From: Rubritalea profundi | GTDB lineage: Bacteria > Verrucomicrobiota > Verrucomicrobiia > Verrucomicrobiales > Akkermansiaceae | Direction: 5' to 3' | DNA: 41,875 nucleotides | NCBI RefSeq assembly: GCF_002954445.1 | Contig: NZ_MQWA01000001.1 | Coordinates: 2,712,459 to 2,754,333, forward strand | Shown: piece after piece, positions 9,445 to 18,146 of the stretch | How the letters are laid out: each line of letters starts with the position of its first letter | Numbering within the stretch: the first letter of the stretch is position 1 | Notes under the pieces: generated by a model | Seen by the model: the letters and a program-made list of their open reading frames with translations, nothing else | Database searches by the model: none | What the model was told of the DNA's origin: nothing | Translations under genes and position numbers: made by a program

Positions 9445-10137
9445 ATGAATGATGTCGCGCGTAATTTAGTAGCAGTGAAGCAGCGAATATCGGAGGCGGC
9501 AGAGCGCTCTGGGCGAACTGCTGATTCGGTGTCGTTAGTGGCGGTTTCTAAAACCTGGCCAGTGGATCACGTGCAGCTCGCTGTTGATGCTGGGCAGAAT
9601 ATTTTTGGTGAAAATAAACTTCAAGAGGGGCAGGACAAAATTCCGGCGATGGATCAGAGCCTTGAGTGGCACTACATCGGTGGACTTCAGCGCAATAAAG
9701 TACGGAAGGTGTTAGACCTTTTTCACTGGGTGCACAGCATTGATTCACTCAAACTAGCGAAATATACCGATGGGGTTGCCGCTGATTTAGGAGTGAAACC
9801 AAAGGTGCTCTTGCAGGTCAATATCGGTGCGGAGCTCAGCAAAGGGGGATTCACACTCGATGGACTTGGTGAACAGTTTTCAGAAATGGTAGCTCTCGAG
9901 AATATCGAGCTCCGAGGGTTGATGTGTATCCCGCCTGCGGTTGCCGAGCCCGATCAGGCGAGAAAGTTTTTCAAAGCGATGGTGACTCTACGCGATGAAC
10001 TCATCGATAAACACAGAGTAGAACTCCCAGAACTCAGCATGGGGATGAGTGGAGACTTCGAAGTAGCTATCGAAGAAGGTGCCACCATGGTTAGAGTCGG
10101 CAGCTCGATCTTCGGTGGCCGAAACTATCAGAAGTAG
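9445..10137 (+). CDS. yggS: YggS/PLPBP family pyridoxal-phosphate-binding protein
   Basis: This family binds pyridoxal 5'-phosphate in a single alanine-racemase-like barrel and helps keep vitamin B6 and amino-acid pools in balance; it has no proven enzymatic activity. From ATG 9445 the protein has 230 residues. The PLP lysine is in LVAVSKTWP. The ends of the barrel are visible in IGGLQRNKV, MCIPP and SMGMSGDFEVAIEEG. A longer frame starts at 9394, but the internal ATG with a GGATGG-like site just upstream fits the family length. The gene starts divergently from the retron. Its stop codon overlaps a composite palindrome (10136-10225). Confidence 0.93.
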   Translation: MNDVARNLVAVKQRISEAAERSGRTADSVSLVAVSKTWPVDHVQLAVDAGQNIFGENKLQEGQDKIPAMDQSLEWHYIGGLQRNKVRKVLDLFHWVHSIDSLKLAKYTDGVAADLGVKPKVLLQVNIGAELSKGGFTLDGLGEQFSEMVALENIELRGLMCIPPAVAEPDQARKFFKAMVTLRDELIDKHRVELPELSMGMSGDFEVAIEEGATMVRVGSSIFGGRNYQK

Positions 10138-10225
10138 CGCGACCGTCTCGGTCGCTTTAAATCGATCCGAAGGCAAATGGTGTATTCATCACAGGGAATA
10201 ACGAGGTAACCGAGACGGTCGCGCT
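10136..10225. repeat. Composite palindrome with a 17-bp outer stem
   Basis: A perfect 17-bp inverted repeat (10136-10152 and 10209-10225) encloses 56 bases. The left arm also forms its own hairpin, GCGACCG-TCT-CGGTCGC (10139-10155). The element starts inside the yggS stop codon and may act as a transcript end or mRNA-stabilising fold. No T-run follows it. Confidence 0.75.
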
Positions 10226-10282
10226 AAGTATTCTAGCCACTTGCCACTTGCTACAAGCGACTCAAACGACTAAGCCCGCTTC

Positions 10283-10579
10283 ATGCTCAAACTTGAAAAC
10301 ATCGCAAGCATTGGTGACGAATTGGCACTGGCGTGGGGCGATGGCCTCGAAACTTACATCAAGCATGATGAACTGCGTAAGGCTTGCCCGTGTGCCAACT
10401 GTCAAGGTGAGCCAGATGCGCTCGGTCGTGTGGTGAAGCCTCCAGTACACTACAACGAGAAGAGTTTCACCCTCGTGCGCTGGGAGAATGTCGGAGGCTA
10501 CGCGATTGCATTCCACTGGGCCGATGGCCACTCGACTGGGATTTTCAGTTATGAATACCTGCGTAAATTAGGGGAATAG
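10283..10579 (+). CDS. DUF971 domain protein
   Basis: The 98-residue protein consists of one DUF971 domain, the same fold as the N-terminal domain of gamma-butyrobetaine hydroxylase. The conserved core is visible: LELAWGDG-like (LALAWGDGLETYI), LRKACPCANCQGE with cysteines that could bind metal, then YAIAFHWADGHSTGIFSYEYLR. Such proteins occur alone or beside iron-sulfur carrier genes of the Mrp type. Here it lies between yggS and ftsZ, which does not suggest a partner. It is cytoplasmic, without a signal or membrane segment. Function unknown. Confidence 0.88.
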   Translation: MLKLENIASIGDELALAWGDGLETYIKHDELRKACPCANCQGEPDALGRVVKPPVHYNEKSFTLVRWENVGGYAIAFHWADGHSTGIFSYEYLRKLGE

Positions 10580-10700
10580 GTGTTATGTCGGGCGGCGTTT
10601 TGTTACTGCAGGTTTCCTGATGAATTTCAGTATTAGGTTTTATCGACTGGTCAAAGCTGGAGGGAAATAGTAAGGAATGCTTAACCATTTTTAAGCGACC

Positions 10701-12233
10701 ATGATTGAATACCAACGCGACGAGCAGCAGACCATTCCAGACTCCCAAGTTAAAATTATCGGTGTAGGGGGCGCGGGATTGAATATGATCGACCGTGTGG
10801 CTCTCGACGGTATGCTGGGGGCTGAGTTGTTAGCTCTGGCATCAGATGCGCGTTCACTAACCAGTTCGGTGGCTTCTGAAAAAGTTCAGTTAGGTGCAAA
10901 TCTCACGATGGGCTTGGGATGTGGCGGTGATCCAGCTCATGGTGAGCGTGCGGCTAAGGAGCAGGAGACAGAAATTCGCGATGCTCTGAGAGATCGGAAA
11001 ATGGTGTTTGTTTGTGTCGGTCTTGGTGGCGGCACAGGCTCAGGAGCTGCGCCATTGGTGACGAGAATAGCTCGGGAGCTTGGCGCTTTTGTAGTGGTGT
11101 TTGCAACCATGCCCTTTGAATTTGAAGGGAAACGTCGGCGTGATCAGGCTGAGACAGCGCTCAAGGAACTTTCCGTGATAGCAAATGCCTTAGTCACCTT
11201 TGAGAATGGCCGTATGGGTGAGTTGGTTCTAGCTTCCCAAGGGATTCACGAAGCTTTTGCTGCGGCAGATAGAATGATTTCTGAAAGTATTCAGGCTGTG
11301 ACACGGTTGGTCGTTAAGCCAGGTATTATCAATATCGGCTTAGATGATTTGATGAGCTCGCTCAGCGCGACTCGCTCCCGTTGTCTATTCGGCTCAGGGG
11401 TGGCTGAGGGTGAAAATCGTAGTCAAGCTGCGCTGCAAAATGCTCTTACAAGTCCATTGTTGGACAAGGGTCGCCTGCTCAAGAATACCAAGACAGCATT
11501 GGTGCATGTCTGTGGTGGCGAGGGGATGACGCTGTTTGAGGTCGAGCTCTTGATGCGTGATCTCAGCAAGCACGTTCCGGACGATGCGCATATTTTATTT
11601 GGAGTAGCAGTAGATCCGAATATGGGTGATAGCCTGAGTGTCACGATCATTAGTTCTTTGCCGGAAGGTAGCTTTGTGAAGCAAGAAGAGACTGTGGTTG
11701 CTGTTGAAGAACTTCCCGAAGTTGTCGAGCTTGAAGATCCGATTGCCGTAGAGCCTGTTGTGGAGGAAGAGCTTGCTAAAGAAGAGTTGAACATCGAAGT
11801 GGCCTCAGAGGGGAGCCTTTTGGATAAACTTTCTGAAATGGCTGAAGAAGTGGATTCTTCTGAGTCTATTGTGGTAGTCGAGGAAGCTGAATCACTTATT
11901 GAAGGCGAGGTCGCCTTGCTTCCTGATGAAGAGTTAGAAGCGGAAGTGTCTGACGAGCAGTCCGTGGAGGAGGTGTCAGTAGAAGTCGATCAAGTGGCTG
12001 AGGAATCAGTCTCGGATGAGGTCGATGAGGTGACGATGTTTGAGGAGTTAGAAAAAGAAGTCACTGGTGATCTTATAGACGAAGCAATGAAGTCGGCTGC
12101 TGCTGCAGTAAAGGGCTCTCAAGCTGAGTTAGAACTAGACGGTGGGCCGCGTGGCAAGTTCGAGGGCGAAGCGCCTAATCTTGTGGACGGAGAAGACCTC
12201 GATATTCCACCGTACTTGCGCAATAAGCGTTAG
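10701..12233 (+). CDS. ftsZ: Cell division protein FtsZ, divergent
   Basis: FtsZ is the tubulin-like GTPase that forms the division ring. The N-terminal GTPase domain has KIIGVGGAGLN (about 18-28), the tubulin signature GLGGGTGSGAAP (about 109-120) and MPFEFEGKRR. The C-terminal linker (about 340-495) is very acidic and repetitive, and the protein ends DIPPYLRNKR, the classic C-terminal peptide that binds FtsA/ZipA-type partners. The catalytic T7 loop reads NIGLDDL where most FtsZ have NxDxxD: the first Asp is Gly, while an extra Asp precedes the second. At 510 aa it is longer than usual because of the linker. It stands alone between DUF971 and ychF, with no ftsA or mur genes nearby. A terminator follows at 12254-12287. 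Confidence 0.93.
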   Translation: MIEYQRDEQQTIPDSQVKIIGVGGAGLNMIDRVALDGMLGAELLALASDARSLTSSVASEKVQLGANLTMGLGCGGDPAHGERAAKEQETEIRDALRDRKMVFVCVGLGGGTGSGAAPLVTRIARELGAFVVVFATMPFEFEGKRRRDQAETALKELSVIANALVTFENGRMGELVLASQGIHEAFAAADRMISESIQAVTRLVVKPGIINIGLDDLMSSLSATRSRCLFGSGVAEGENRSQAALQNALTSPLLDKGRLLKNTKTALVHVCGGEGMTLFEVELLMRDLSKHVPDDAHILFGVAVDPNMGDSLSVTIISSLPEGSFVKQEETVVAVEELPEVVELEDPIAVEPVVEEELAKEELNIEVASEGSLLDKLSEMAEEVDSSESIVVVEEAESLIEGEVALLPDEELEAEVSDEQSVEEVSVEVDQVAEESVSDEVDEVTMFEELEKEVTGDLIDEAMKSAAAAVKGSQAELELDGGPRGKFEGEAPNLVDGEDLDIPPYLRNKR

Positions 12234-12253
12234 GGAGATTTGATTTTAAAGCT

Positions 12254-12287
12254 AAAAAACCACTCACTGTTAGGTGAGTGGCTTTTT
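12254..12287. terminator. Bidirectional terminator between ftsZ and ychF
   Basis: CCACTCAC (12260-12267) pairs with GTGAGTGG (12274-12281), with an A-run before and a T-run after. It can end both convergent genes. Confidence 0.85.
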
Positions 12288-12313
12288 CTTTTAAAATATA
12301 TCTAGCAGCTAAA

Positions 12314-13429
12314 TTAAGCTCCGGTCAGGAAGTTGATGACGTCGCCGTCTTGGACGACGTATTCCTTGCCTTCAGCGCGGAGGGCACCAGCTTCGCGGGC
12401 GGCTCCGACGGTTTTGTGTGTGGCGTAGTCTTCGTAGCTGATAACTTCAGCGCGGATGAATTGCTTTTCAAAGTCGGTGTGGATCACGCCGGCAGCGACA
12501 GGCGCCTTATCGCCCGCGATGATTGTCCATGCACGAGTTTCTTGGACGCCAGTGGTGAGGTAAGTGCGGAGACCTAGGAGGTTGTACACGCCCTTGATGA
12601 GGGTGGATACACCAGAATCGGTAACTCCCATGTCAGCGAGGAATTCAGCCACGTCGGCTTCGTCGAGGTCCATCAATTCTTCTTCGATTTGAGCGGAGAT
12701 GATGACGGCTTCGGCGCCGTGAGTTGCCTTCGCGAGTTCCACTACTTTAGAGACAAGAGGATGGGACATTGGATCTTCGGTTGCTCCTGCGAGGTCGGCT
12801 TCGGAGACGTTGCAGGCGAAGATAGAACGCTTGTTGGAGAGTAGGGAGAATTCTTTAAGCAGTAGACGCTCGTCGTCGTTGAGTTCGAGAGTGATGGCTG
12901 GCTTGCAGTCCTCGAGGTGGGGCATGAGTTTGTCGATGAGGTCGACTTCAGCCTTGGATTCTTTGTCGCCGCTCTTGGCTTTTTTAGCGCGCGAGTAGCG
13001 GCGCTTTTCCATCGCAGCCATGTCGGCAAGGATGAGCTCACCATTGATGATTTCGATGTCGCGGACTGGATCGACTGATCCGAGTTCGTGGATGATGTCG
13101 TCATTTTCAAAACAACGAACAACTTGAACGATGGCGTCAACTTCGCGGATAGTGGCGAGAAACTTGTTACCGAGGCCCGCTCCTTCAGAGGCTCCTTCCA
13201 CCAGACCGGCGATGTCGACGAACTCGATTGCGGTTGGGATGAGCTTTTTGGATCCTGAAAGATCACTGAGCACAGCGAGTCGTTCATCCGGCACTGTGAC
13301 GACGCCAATATTCGGGTCGATAGTACAGAATGGATAGTTCGCCGCCTCCGCCTTGCGTGTGCGGGTGACTGCGTTGAATAGGGTGGATTTTCCGACGTTT
13401 GGTAGGCCTACGATTCCTGCTTGGAGCAT
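12314..13429 (-). CDS. ychF: Redox-linked ATPase YchF (Obg family)
   Basis: YchF is a universally conserved P-loop protein of the Obg family that prefers ATP and associates with ribosomes. The 371-aa length is typical. The P-loop GLPNVGKST is at 8-16, switch regions include [14 protein letters not shown] and [20 protein letters not shown], and the base-specificity motif is NVSE ([10 protein letters not shown]), which fits ATP rather than GTP. A coiled-coil insert lies around 130-200 and the C-terminal TGS domain ends in [12 protein letters not shown]. The gene is convergent with ftsZ and appears to be monocistronic. Confidence 0.95.
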   Translation of the reverse strand: MLQAGIVGLPNVGKSTLFNAVTRTRKAEAANYPFCTIDPNIGVVTVPDERLAVLSDLSGSKKLIPTAIEFVDIAGLVEGASEGAGLGNKFLATIREVDAIVQVVRCFENDDIIHELGSVDPVRDIEIINGELILADMAAMEKRRYSRAKKAKSGDKESKAEVDLIDKLMPHLEDCKPAITLELNDDERLLLKEFSLLSNKRSIFACNVSEADLAGATEDPMSHPLVSKVVELAKATHGAEAVIISAQIEEELMDLDEADVAEFLADMGVTDSGVSTLIKGVYNLLGLRTYLTTGVQETRAWTIIAGDKAPVAAGVIHTDFEKQFIRAEVISYEDYATHKTVGAAREAGALRAEGKEYVVQDGDVINFLTGA

Positions 13430-13559
13430 GCAGCGGACGCTAGTAGAGCAAATGGAACATTCAAGCTAAATTGCGGAGAACTAGTGAGTAGTGACTAGGA
13501 AGTATAGAGCGGCACGGGTCAGGGCCCTGGCTCTGAATGCTCGTTACTACCTAATCTTC

Positions 13560-14522
13560 CTACTCACTTCTCTCTTCAATAATAATCACGGCGCGGGGGA
13601 CCTTCTCTTGTTCAACGTGGAGAGACTTGCAGAGCTCTTTCCAGTGAAGGCGGGTCAGATTGGTGGTGAGTGACTCACGAGGAGTTTCCGTTGCCGAGAG
13701 TGTCGCAGGAGGCATAAGCTCTGAACTTTGCTGGAGCTGGCCTGAAATCGAGCGATAGATCGCCATGTAGAGTTGCTCACCCAGCGGGGCTTCACCTTCG
13801 TTGAAGTGGAGAGTGAGCTGGGGAGTTTCTTTGGCTTGTTTGCCGGTGGAGCTGAGCCAGACGCGGATCGGTGGGCTTGGGTAGCCATCGCGCTGGGGAG
13901 TGGTCTTGAGGAGGATTTGTGGTGCGACTTGGTAGCTGGAGGCGTCTCGAATGTCGTCGCTGAGTTGTCCGAGTAGAGCTGAGATTTGAGTCTTGTGCTC
14001 AGTTGGAGTGTTGATGTGGAGGATGAGGTCGAAATTGTTCTCAGGGTCGGTGTTCCAAATCGGCTGAGCAACTTGCAGTTTCGTGATCGCTTTGCTGGCT
14101 TGGAGGGATTGTGCAGCGTTGGTGTCGCTGCTGTCGATGACGCGTTCCCATGCGAGGAGTGCGTGGTCGAGCTTACCGCTGGATTCGAGCCGGATGGCTA
14201 ATTGAATGTAGCTATGAGTTCCGTAGTCACGATGCTCTCGAAAGTGCTCTAAGCTCGGGAAAGTTTCGAGTTGGCCGAGGGGGATTTGTGGTGCGCTAAG
14301 TTTCTCGGGCGGAGCTTTTGTTTTTGTAGCTGGCTTTGGCGAGGGGAGGGCTCTTTTCCTTTGGGGGAGAGAGGGGTGCTTTCTCTTCCACTCGCTGACT
14401 GATTGTGCGATGGCTTGGTCGTCAGGAGCGATGATGAAGTCCTTGTGGCGCACGCCAAGCCATAACGCGCAGCCGAAGACTGCGGTGGCTATGAGGACTA
14501 CGAGATACCAAGGAATACGCAT
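13560..14522 (-). CDS. Membrane-anchored hypothetical protein with a TPR-like segment
   Basis: The 320-residue protein begins with one transmembrane helix (MRIPWYLVVLIATAVFGCALWL, 1-22), so the rest probably faces the periplasm. A Pro/Lys-rich linker (about 48-78) is followed by one helix pair resembling a tetratricopeptide unit (SYIQLAIRLESSGKLDHALLAWERVI, about 104-129). The remaining ~190 residues are mixed alpha/beta and match no family I know. It lies between ychF and rplS. Near its stop codon the DNA has an imperfect inverted repeat of GTGAGTAG/CTACTCAC words (about 13480-13560). Confidence 0.7.
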   Translation of the reverse strand: MRIPWYLVVLIATAVFGCALWLGVRHKDFIIAPDDQAIAQSVSEWKRKHPSLPQRKRALPSPKPATKTKAPPEKLSAPQIPLGQLETFPSLEHFREHRDYGTHSYIQLAIRLESSGKLDHALLAWERVIDSSDTNAAQSLQASKAITKLQVAQPIWNTDPENNFDLILHINTPTEHKTQISALLGQLSDDIRDASSYQVAPQILLKTTPQRDGYPSPPIRVWLSSTGKQAKETPQLTLHFNEGEAPLGEQLYMAIYRSISGQLQQSSELMPPATLSATETPRESLTTNLTRLHWKELCKSLHVEQEKVPRAVIIIEERSE

Positions 14523-14663
14523 GTGCTTGTAAGGCTAGTCTAGGTCACGCTCTTTGCGAGTTGAAACTATCATCTGAGTTGACGAGTCTGATCTTTGTCT
14601 GGTGAGCAAGGCTTCATCGTCCCAGTCCTAAATGCCAGCTACTATCTACTGCTAACTAGCACG

Positions 14664-14697
14664 AAAAACGGCCATTGCTGAGAGCAATAGCCGTTTT
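14664..14697 (-). terminator. rplS terminator
   Basis: AAAACGGC and ATTGCT pair with AGCAAT and GCCGTTTT with one internal mismatch. On the minus strand a T-run follows. It lies 24 bp beyond the rplS stop codon. Confidence 0.85.
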
Positions 14698-14720
14698 CAA
14701 AAAGTATGGAGTAGAAAGAA

Positions 14721-15071
14721 TTACTTTCTAGCGGCAGTCTTCACAAGAAGAGCGCGTTTACCGATACGGTCACGAAGGTAGTTAAGCTTAGCACGACGTA
14801 CTTTGCCGCGTGTTACAACTTCAACGTGTGATACGCGTGGTGAGTGAACTGGGAACACACGCTCAACACCTTCACCGTAAGAAATCTTACGAACTGTGAA
14901 TGCTTGGTTTACGCTTGAACCTTTACGCCCGATGCAGAGACCTTGGAAGATCTGGATACGCTCTTTACCACCTTCGACAACGCGAGTGTGAACTTTAACT
15001 GTGTCGCCTACATTGAAGTCGGCTACTTCTGATTTAAGCTGTTCAGCTTCGATTTTATCAATGATGTTCAT
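14721..15071 (-). CDS. rplS: 50S ribosomal protein L19
   Basis: L19 lies at the interface of the 30S and 50S subunits. From ATG 15071 the protein has 116 residues, the family's usual length. Hallmarks are [47 protein letters not shown], the HSPRV loop and the basic end ([20 protein letters not shown]). The frame stays open upstream to 15155, but the extra residues do not look like protein. The usual partner genes (rpsP, rimM, trmD) are not adjacent. Confidence 0.95.
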   Translation of the reverse strand: MNIIDKIEAEQLKSEVADFNVGDTVKVHTRVVEGGKERIQIFQGLCIGRKGSSVNQAFTVRKISYGEGVERVFPVHSPRVSHVEVVTRGKVRRAKLNYLRDRIGKRALLVKTAARK

Positions 15072-15290
15072 CGGATTGTTCCTGTTTAAAATTGTTCGAT
15101 ACGCCGAGTGACGTGTGCGGGGCGGATTGCTACAGGAAATTGTATAAGAGTGCAACTGGTTTTTTGGAATTTTCTGACTGATGGACTAGAATCTGCCTGA
15201 TCAACAGAGAAGAGGTGCTCATTTTCGCTAGAATCTGGAGTTGCACGGCAGGAGTGCAGGTGTAAGGTCTGTCCAGTAAACAAATTTATT

Positions 15291-15662
15291 ATGAGCAAAG
15301 ACATTCAGATTACGACGTATTTAAAGACCTATTGTGGTTGGAGTGAGGGAGTACGAGCAATCATGCGCAAGTACGACCTGCCATTCGAAGAAAAGGACAT
15401 CATCAAGAATCCAGCGTTCCGCTGGGAGATGGAGCAGAAGAGCGGTCAACCGCTCAGCCCTTGTGTTGAAATCAATGGTACAATGCTTGCCGATGTTTCT
15501 GGTGATGAAGTAGAAGCGTGGATGATTGAGAATAATGTGCTGGAAGCAAACGACACTGCAGCAGATTCTCCTACTGACTCTGCCTGTACAGATGAACAAC
15601 ACGATGCAATGGCGCGAGGCGAAGTGCCGGGTACTACCCAGAAGATTAAGTTTATTGACTAA
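15291..15662 (+). CDS. Monothiol glutaredoxin-like protein
   Basis: A glutaredoxin fold is visible: ITTYLKTYCGWSEGVRAIMRKYDLPFEEKDI carries the active site CGWS at residues 15-18. The second cysteine of the usual CPYC is Ser, which resembles the CGFS class that binds [2Fe-2S] clusters with glutathione. The cis-Pro region is LSPCVEINGTMLADVSGDEVEAWM (about 55-78). A 40-residue C-terminal extension (TDEQHDAMARGEVPG) is unusual and contains a further Cys (about 99). It is 123 aa, cytoplasmic, and has its own terminator at 15705-15733. An iron-sulfur role is inference from the motif. Confidence 0.85.
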   Translation: MSKDIQITTYLKTYCGWSEGVRAIMRKYDLPFEEKDIIKNPAFRWEMEQKSGQPLSPCVEINGTMLADVSGDEVEAWMIENNVLEANDTAADSPTDSACTDEQHDAMARGEVPGTTQKIKFID

Positions 15663-15704
15663 TACCGTTTCGTAACAACTTTGGCTCAATCGAGCTGATC
15701 AAAG

Positions 15705-15733
15705 GCCGTTCTCTTATAGAGACGGCTTTTTTT
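15705..15733 (+). terminator. Terminator of the glutaredoxin-like gene
   Basis: GCCGT-T-CTCT, loop TAT, AGAG-ACGGC, then seven T. It lies 43 bp past the stop codon. Confidence 0.85.
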
Positions 15734-15907
15734 GTGCTGTTGCCGACAGGCCTCACTGACTTGAGGGTTAAAGTCCCTTGTGGGCTCTGCAGAGTGAGTC
15801 GCTAGCTGAACGGTAATGTGCGCACCGCGAGATGTTGGCTTAAGGAGGCTGAAAGCAAAACACTGCTCGGAAGTTGTCGACGCATAGGTGGCCGGGTGAG
15901 GGGGAGC

Positions 15908-15942
15908 TAAAAACCCGCTAAGCATTACGCTGTAGCGGGTTT
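15908..15942 (-). terminator. tRNA-Lys terminator
   Basis: AAACCCGCTA (15911-15920) pairs perfectly with TAGCGGGTTT (15933-15942); a short T-run follows on the minus strand. It starts 9 bases beyond the tRNA. Confidence 0.8.
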
Positions 15943-15950
15943 ATAAAAAG

Positions 15951-16023
15951 TACGCAGACTGGGATTCGAACCCAGGACCAATTGGTTAAAAGCCAACTGC
16001 TCTACCAACTGAGCTACCTGCGC
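15951..16023 (-). tRNA. tRNA-Lys (anticodon TTT)
   Basis: The 73-nt cloverleaf reads on the minus strand: D arm GCTC...GAGC, anticodon loop CTTTTAA giving anticodon TTT, T arm CTGGG-TTCGAAT-CCCAG. The acceptor stem pairs with G-T at both ends (positions 1-72 and 7-66). CCA is not encoded. A terminator follows closely. Confidence 0.93.
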
Positions 16024-16214
16024 GTTATTGGTGATTTGTGCCCCTTGCGGTGCGGGCAGAGACGTAGGGTGATTTGAGCTTTGGCGCAAGAAGTTTCTGC
16101 TACTTTTTTGAGGGAATTGCGATAGAGCTTTGCTTGTGGATTTCAGGAATAAGTGTGAGATATTCTTAATAGATTAATGGTCAGAATCTAACGATGAAAA
16201 ATCGATGAGCCTCT

Positions 16215-17609
16215 TTAGAAATTCTTGCGCAGGTGACTGGGTAAGATATTCAGCTGGTCTCGGTATTTTGCAATCGTCCGGCGAGCTACTTTGATCCCTT
16301 TTTCTTTAAGAATTTTCTCAATGGCTGAATCTGAGAGAGGTTTCTTCGGGTTTTCATCGGCAATAATTTGCTGGATAGTTTCCCTAATACCCGTATTCGA
16401 AACTTCTTGCCCGCTTGCGGTGGTGTAACCGGAGGTGAAGAAGGTGCGGAGCTCGATTAAGCCGTGAGGGGTTTGCACGTACTTTCCGGCAACGGCGCGT
16501 GAGACGGTTGCTGGGTGAACTTCGATGCTTTCTGCTACATCGTTCATCGTCATTGGCTTGAGCGCCTTTGGTCCAGTTTCAAAAAACTCGGGCTGCCGCT
16601 GAATCAGCTGAAGCGCTAATTTGTAGAGCGTTTGCTGCCGTTGTGAGACCGAGCGTATCAGTATTTTGCCATCGCGTATTTGCTCACGCAGGTACTGCCG
16701 AGCCTTGTTGTCATCAGTGCTCGCCATCAAATCTTTATAGGCGTTGCTGATCGCGATGTCTGGGATGTTGTCGTTAGTGAGTTGCGCACTCCAGTCACCT
16801 GCTAGATTCCTAAAAACAAGGATGTCTGCCGTGATGTGCGGGTTCGATGTGGGATCAAATTCAGCACCAGGGTCTGGAGTGAGAGTTGCAATGCTTTCCG
16901 CTGCTAGGTTAACCGACTCAGTGGTCACACCCAGTTTACGGGCTATTTCGGGGATCTTTTTGCGCGCGAGGCTATCGAGGAACTCGCTGACAATGCGGTA
17001 CTCTAGTGAACCTAGCATATCGCGGCGCGCTAGTTGGATCTGTAGTGATTCAGTGAGGTCGACTGCTGCAACTCCCGCTGGGTCAAAGTTCTGCAGTGCT
17101 GCCTGAGCATGTTCGGCTTCACGTAATGTGAAGTTGTTAGAAGTGGAGATTTCCTCTAGGCTGCAATCGAAAAATCCACGGTCGTTGATGTAGCCAATCA
17201 GGATGGTGGCGATCTGTTTAGTGTCTTCAGTTAGGGAGGCTAGTGCCAGTTGGCTTAGCAGGTGCTGTTGCAGGGTCTCTGGCGCCACGATTGAGTTGTA
17301 GAGGTGGTCACGCTTTGCCTCATCGTCGATCCCCACATTACTGCTGCGCTGTTCCGTGATCTGGAGTTCACGGAAGTCATCTTCGAGCTCGGAGAGCGTC
17401 TCCATATCGTGCTCTGCATCTGGGCTGATGGATTCCTCAAGCTGTTCCTCACTGCTGTCTATCTCTAGCACCGGGTTGGTGACAAGTGCCTGCTGTAGGA
17501 TTTGCCCAAGCTCTAACGAGTTTGCCTGAAGCACCTCTAAACTCTGTCGCATCTGTGGCGACATGACCTGAGATTGACCCAAGTTCTGATGGAGATTGAT
17601 ACCTGCCAT
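16215..17609 (-). CDS. rpoN: RNA polymerase sigma-54 factor
   Basis: Sigma-54 directs RNA polymerase to -24/-12 promoters that need an ATP-dependent activator. The 464-residue protein has the Gln/Leu-rich activator-interacting region I (1-50: LHQNLGQSQVMSPQMRQSLEVLQ), an acidic region II (about 51-105), the core-binding domain, a helix-turn-helix (NDVAESIEVHPATVSRAVAGKYVQTPHG) and the RpoN box ARRTIAKYRD at about 442-451. It ends LRKNF. No activator or modulation gene (hpf, ptsN) lies nearby. A tRNA-Lys gene on the same strand lies downstream. Confidence 0.96.
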   Translation of the reverse strand: MAGINLHQNLGQSQVMSPQMRQSLEVLQANSLELGQILQQALVTNPVLEIDSSEEQLEESISPDAEHDMETLSELEDDFRELQITEQRSSNVGIDDEAKRDHLYNSIVAPETLQQHLLSQLALASLTEDTKQIATILIGYINDRGFFDCSLEEISTSNNFTLREAEHAQAALQNFDPAGVAAVDLTESLQIQLARRDMLGSLEYRIVSEFLDSLARKKIPEIARKLGVTTESVNLAAESIATLTPDPGAEFDPTSNPHITADILVFRNLAGDWSAQLTNDNIPDIAISNAYKDLMASTDDNKARQYLREQIRDGKILIRSVSQRQQTLYKLALQLIQRQPEFFETGPKALKPMTMNDVAESIEVHPATVSRAVAGKYVQTPHGLIELRTFFTSGYTTASGQEVSNTGIRETIQQIIADENPKKPLSDSAIEKILKEKGIKVARRTIAKYRDQLNILPSHLRKNF

Positions 17610-17798
17610 ACAATTGATGATTTCTAGTCAAGGAGGGGGAGCTTCCTTCTGCTAGAGATTATAGGCAGCTTCTTAAAATACGCATAGCAGATTTTGTGCC
17701 ATATCGAACATCGTTGATTTCTTCTGAGGCTAACTACCACATTTTCAGCAGGTTGTGTGAATCAGGGCGCCTCAAAATAAATTATTCAACTCTCTGAG

Positions 17799-17826
17799 TT
17801 GCGCCTTACCGTCGATGTGCTACTTT
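17799..17826 (+). promoter_or_regulatory. Possible selC promoter
   Basis: TTGCGC (17799-17804), a 16-bp spacer and TACTTT (17821-17826) give a weak sigma-70-type match. The predicted start falls about 10 bases before the tRNA. Confidence 0.35.
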
Positions 17827-17841
17827 CCCGCATCAAGCAAT

Positions 17842-17937
17842 GGAGGGTGCTGTGTGCCTGGTTGGTCACCGCGGTCTTCAAAACCGTTGTAGGGCTGTTA
17901 TGGTTCTGGGTTGGTTCGATTCCTTCCCCCTCCGCCA
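17842..17937 (+). tRNA. selC: tRNA-Sec (anticodon TCA)
   Basis: The 96-nt gene is longer than a normal tRNA. It starts GGAGGGTG, has the anticodon stem-loop CGGT-CTTCAAA-ACCG with anticodon TCA, a long variable arm, the T loop GGTTCGATTCC, and ends CCCTCCG with an encoded CCA. These are the marks of selenocysteine tRNA, which decodes in-frame UGA with SelA and SelB. No selA, selB, selD or clear selenoprotein is in the window. A hydrolase gene 4.4 kb away has an in-frame TGA. The DNA directly downstream holds broken mobile DNA. Confidence 0.93.
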
Positions 17938-17949
17938 TTGCTTATGAAA

Positions 17950-17995
17950 TAAGGGGTTACGGTTCACGTTTCTGAGTCATAACCCCTTAGTTGTT
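17950..17995 (+). terminator. selC terminator-like hairpin
   Basis: TAAGGGGTTA (17950-17959) pairs perfectly with TAACCCCTTA (17980-17989) around a 20-base loop, followed by GTTGTTT. It starts 13 bases after the tRNA. Confidence 0.7.
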
Positions 17996-18146
17996 TCTGC
18001 CGATGTGAACAGGAATGACCCCAAGTGTATGCTGTATTTGGCAGAGAAGTGGCAGAGGTTTCTGGGGCTATATTCGAAGAACTCTGGTTGCGTGATTGCA
18101 CAGCTGAGGTGTTGGCTTTCTAAACATCGGTGGTTAAAAGTGGCGT

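Noticed and set aside
15686-15925. 79-codon frame on the minus strand between the glutaredoxin gene and tRNA-Lys
   Set aside because: It overlaps a terminator and has no recognisable motif or start site.
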